Program-made: the position numbers and the translations under genes
Shown: positions 6,041 through 6,953 of the stretch, one piece after another
Position numbering within the stretch: the stretch's first letter is position 1
Layout: every line of letters starts with the position of its first letter
Source of the DNA: Streptococcaceae bacterium
GTDB taxonomy: Bacteria > Bacillota > Bacilli > Lactobacillales > Streptococcaceae
Assembly: GCA_902836505.1 (NCBI GenBank)
Contig: CADFQU010000049.1
Span: forward strand, 1 to 6,953
Direction of reading: 5' to 3'
Length of the DNA: 6,953 nucleotides
Notes under the pieces: generated by a model
The model's input: the letters and a program-made list of their open reading frames with translations, nothing else
Database searches by the model: none
What the model was told of the DNA's origin: nothing

Positions 6041-6090
6041 ACTTTGTTTTTCTTAGGAGGAGATAATTTCCTCTGAGGTGAGCAAATTTC

Positions 6091-6119
6091 TTGCCTCGAC
6101 TTTTTTTAGATGATATACT
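6091..6119 (+). promoter_or_regulatory. Promoter of the MarR-DUF1304 operon
   Basis: TTGCCT (6091-6096) as -35, a 17-base spacer, and TATACT (6114-6119) as -10 with a TGA extension (6111-6113). Transcription would start near 6126. The TTG at 6091 could be read as an upstream start codon for the MarR frame. Its place as the -35 box, with the predicted transcript starting well after it, argues against that. Confidence 0.7.
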
Positions 6120-6145
6120 TGACAAGTCAATTATTGATAAATCAA
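6119..6145 (+). promoter_or_regulatory. Twin palindromic operator, probable MarR autoregulation site
   Basis: Two near-identical inverted repeats lie one after the other: TTGACAAGTCAA (6119-6130) and TTGATAAATCAA (6134-6145), each of the form TTGAY-AA-RTCAA, with centres 15 bases apart. They begin at the last base of the -10 box and cover the predicted transcription start. Palindromes of this size directly upstream of a MarR gene are the usual site of autorepression; the match to this particular protein is inference. Confidence 0.65.
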
Positions 6146-6165
6146 CAAAAGATCGGAGAGAAGGA

Positions 6166-6591
6166 ATGGCAGAAATGCATGACTTGCTTTATCGGTTGAA
6201 GCTAGCTGATCAGTCTTCGACCCAATTATTTGAAAAACAATTGGGAATTAGTCTGACCCGTTATCAGATGCTTCAGTTCTTATTAGCAGAAGCGCCGTGT
6301 AGCCAAGCTGCCCTTCAGGAGAAGCTAGCGATTGACCCTGCAGCCTTAACCCGCCACTTCAAGGTCTTAGAAGCTGGGGGCTATGTTATTCGTAGTCGCA
6401 ATCCAGAAAATCAACGGGAGGTTGTGGTGGAACTGACGGAGCTTGCCACAGATCGGTTGTTGGTCCATCCTCCAGCGCATCATCTACAGGTAAAAGCCCA
6501 GATGGATCAGATTCTCTCTGAACAAGAGCGGAATCAGTTGAATCACTTACTCGAAAAGTTGGTGTCTGGTCTCGAACAAATGACATTTTGA
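6166..6591 (+). CDS. MarR-family winged-helix transcriptional regulator
   Basis: A 141-residue protein of standard MarR length. Helices at both ends (about 1-40 and 104-139) would form the dimer interface. The winged helix-turn-helix spans about residues 45-92: CSQAALQEKLAID, then recognition helix PAALTRHFKVLEAGGYV, then the wing RNPENQREVVVEL. The ligand is unknown; the one cysteine (Cys45) is not at the N-terminal position used by OhrR-type peroxide sensors. I start at ATG 6166 (GGAG at 6155-6158, 7-base spacing); ATG 6175 with AAGGA is possible. The longer frame from TTG 6091 is rejected because it would begin inside the -35 box and lacks a ribosome site. The twin palindromes just upstream suggest autorepression. 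The next gene follows after 16 bases, probably in the same operon. Confidence 0.92.
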   Translation: MAEMHDLLYRLKLADQSSTQLFEKQLGISLTRYQMLQFLLAEAPCSQAALQEKLAIDPAALTRHFKVLEAGGYVIRSRNPENQREVVVELTELATDRLLVHPPAHHLQVKAQMDQILSEQERNQLNHLLEKLVSGLEQMTF

Positions 6592-6607
6592 TTAAAAGGA
6601 GAATGAT

Positions 6608-6953
6608 ATGTCTGTCTTAACCATTGTTTTTGCAAGCCTTGCTGCTTTCGAACATTTTTATATTTTTTATCTAGAGAGTGTAGCAACCCACTCAGCATCG
6701 ACTAGTCGTGTCTTTAATATGGATCAGGAAGAATTGACTCGTCCATCTGTGACGGTTCTCTTCAAAAACCAAGGCATTTATAATGCTCTAATCGGTGTCT
6801 TCCTCCTCTATGGCCTCTTTATAGCTAAAAATAGTGAAATTGTCGCGATCTTTCTGCTCTTTATTATTGGTGTAGCAGCTTATGGTGCTGTGACTTCTAA
6901 TAAAAAAATTATCTTGACCCAGGGTGGGCCAGCGATAGTCGCCTTAGCCAGCC
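6608..6953 (+). CDS. DUF1304-type small membrane protein (3' end outside window)
   Basis: The first 115 residues of a small integral membrane protein, cut by the window end probably only a few residues before its stop. Hydrophobic segments lie at about 3-21, 59-72 and 78-97, and another seems to begin near 108. The N-terminal AAFEHFYIFYLE, the central VLFKNQGIYNA (50-60) and KKIILTQGGPAIVAL (99-113) are the conserved stretches of the DUF1304 family as I know it. No biochemical function is established for this family to my knowledge. ATG 6608 follows AAAGGAGA (6595-6602); the closer ATG at 6603 is out of frame and too near. Coupling with the MarR gene suggests the regulator controls it. Confidence 0.88.
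   Translation, partial: MSVLTIVFASLAAFEHFYIFYLESVATHSASTSRVFNMDQEELTRPSVTVLFKNQGIYNALIGVFLLYGLFIAKNSEIVAIFLLFIIGVAAYGAVTSNKKIILTQGGPAIVALAS

Noticed and set aside
6078..6113. Short GTG-started frame after the csRNA terminator
   Set aside because: Only 11 codons, it crosses the predicted MarR promoter, and the nearby AGGAGGAG is too far from the GTG for normal initiation.
6091..6165. TTG-initiated N-terminal extension of the MarR protein
   Set aside because: TTG 6091 coincides with the predicted -35 box, lies upstream of the predicted transcription start, has no ribosome site, and the extension crosses the twin palindromes; ATG 6166 gives normal family length.

Overview
The window looks like a chromosomal segment from a low-to-moderate-GC Firmicute. 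Gene content, strong AGGAGG-type ribosome sites and a CiaR-type small RNA point to Streptococcus of the mitis/sanguinis group. The species cannot be fixed from the sequence alone. All genes I support lie on the + strand.

Region 1 (1-2167) is the anaerobic ribonucleotide reductase operon. It runs: 3' end of nrdD (glycyl-radical class III reductase), a 46-residue very basic protein, two tandem paralogous GNAT acetyltransferases, and nrdG (radical-SAM activase). The genes are tightly packed, with an ATGA overlap into nrdG. One perfect terminator-like hairpin sits between the small gene and the first acetyltransferase. NrdG generates the glycyl radical on NrdD; the roles of the small protein and the acetyltransferases are unknown.

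Region 2 (2168-5818) starts with an extended -10 promoter and a leader hairpin ahead of thrC (threonine synthase). A terminator-like hairpin follows, then a MATE-family exporter with a GTG start and a HAD-family phosphatase 5 bases behind it. The HAD gene starts at 5195; the longer open frame running back into the MATE gene is not real.

Region 3 (5819-6165) has no protein gene but is the most informative stretch. It holds a CiaR-type direct repeat placed 10 bases upstream of a perfect -10 box, followed by a roughly 95-base small RNA with a CCTCCT anti-Shine-Dalgarno loop, a pyrimidine-rich linker and a terminator. This is the architecture of the cia-dependent small RNAs (csRNAs) of streptococci. 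Downstream lie an extended -10 promoter and two successive TTGAY-AA-RTCAA palindromes that look like the operator of the next gene.

Region 4 (6166-6953) is a MarR-family regulator followed by a small DUF1304-type membrane protein cut by the window end. They are probably one operon under autoregulation.

Nothing here looks like a mobile element, CRISPR array or defence system. The best candidates for follow-up are the csRNA locus, including the complementary site just downstream of it, and the twin-palindrome MarR operator.
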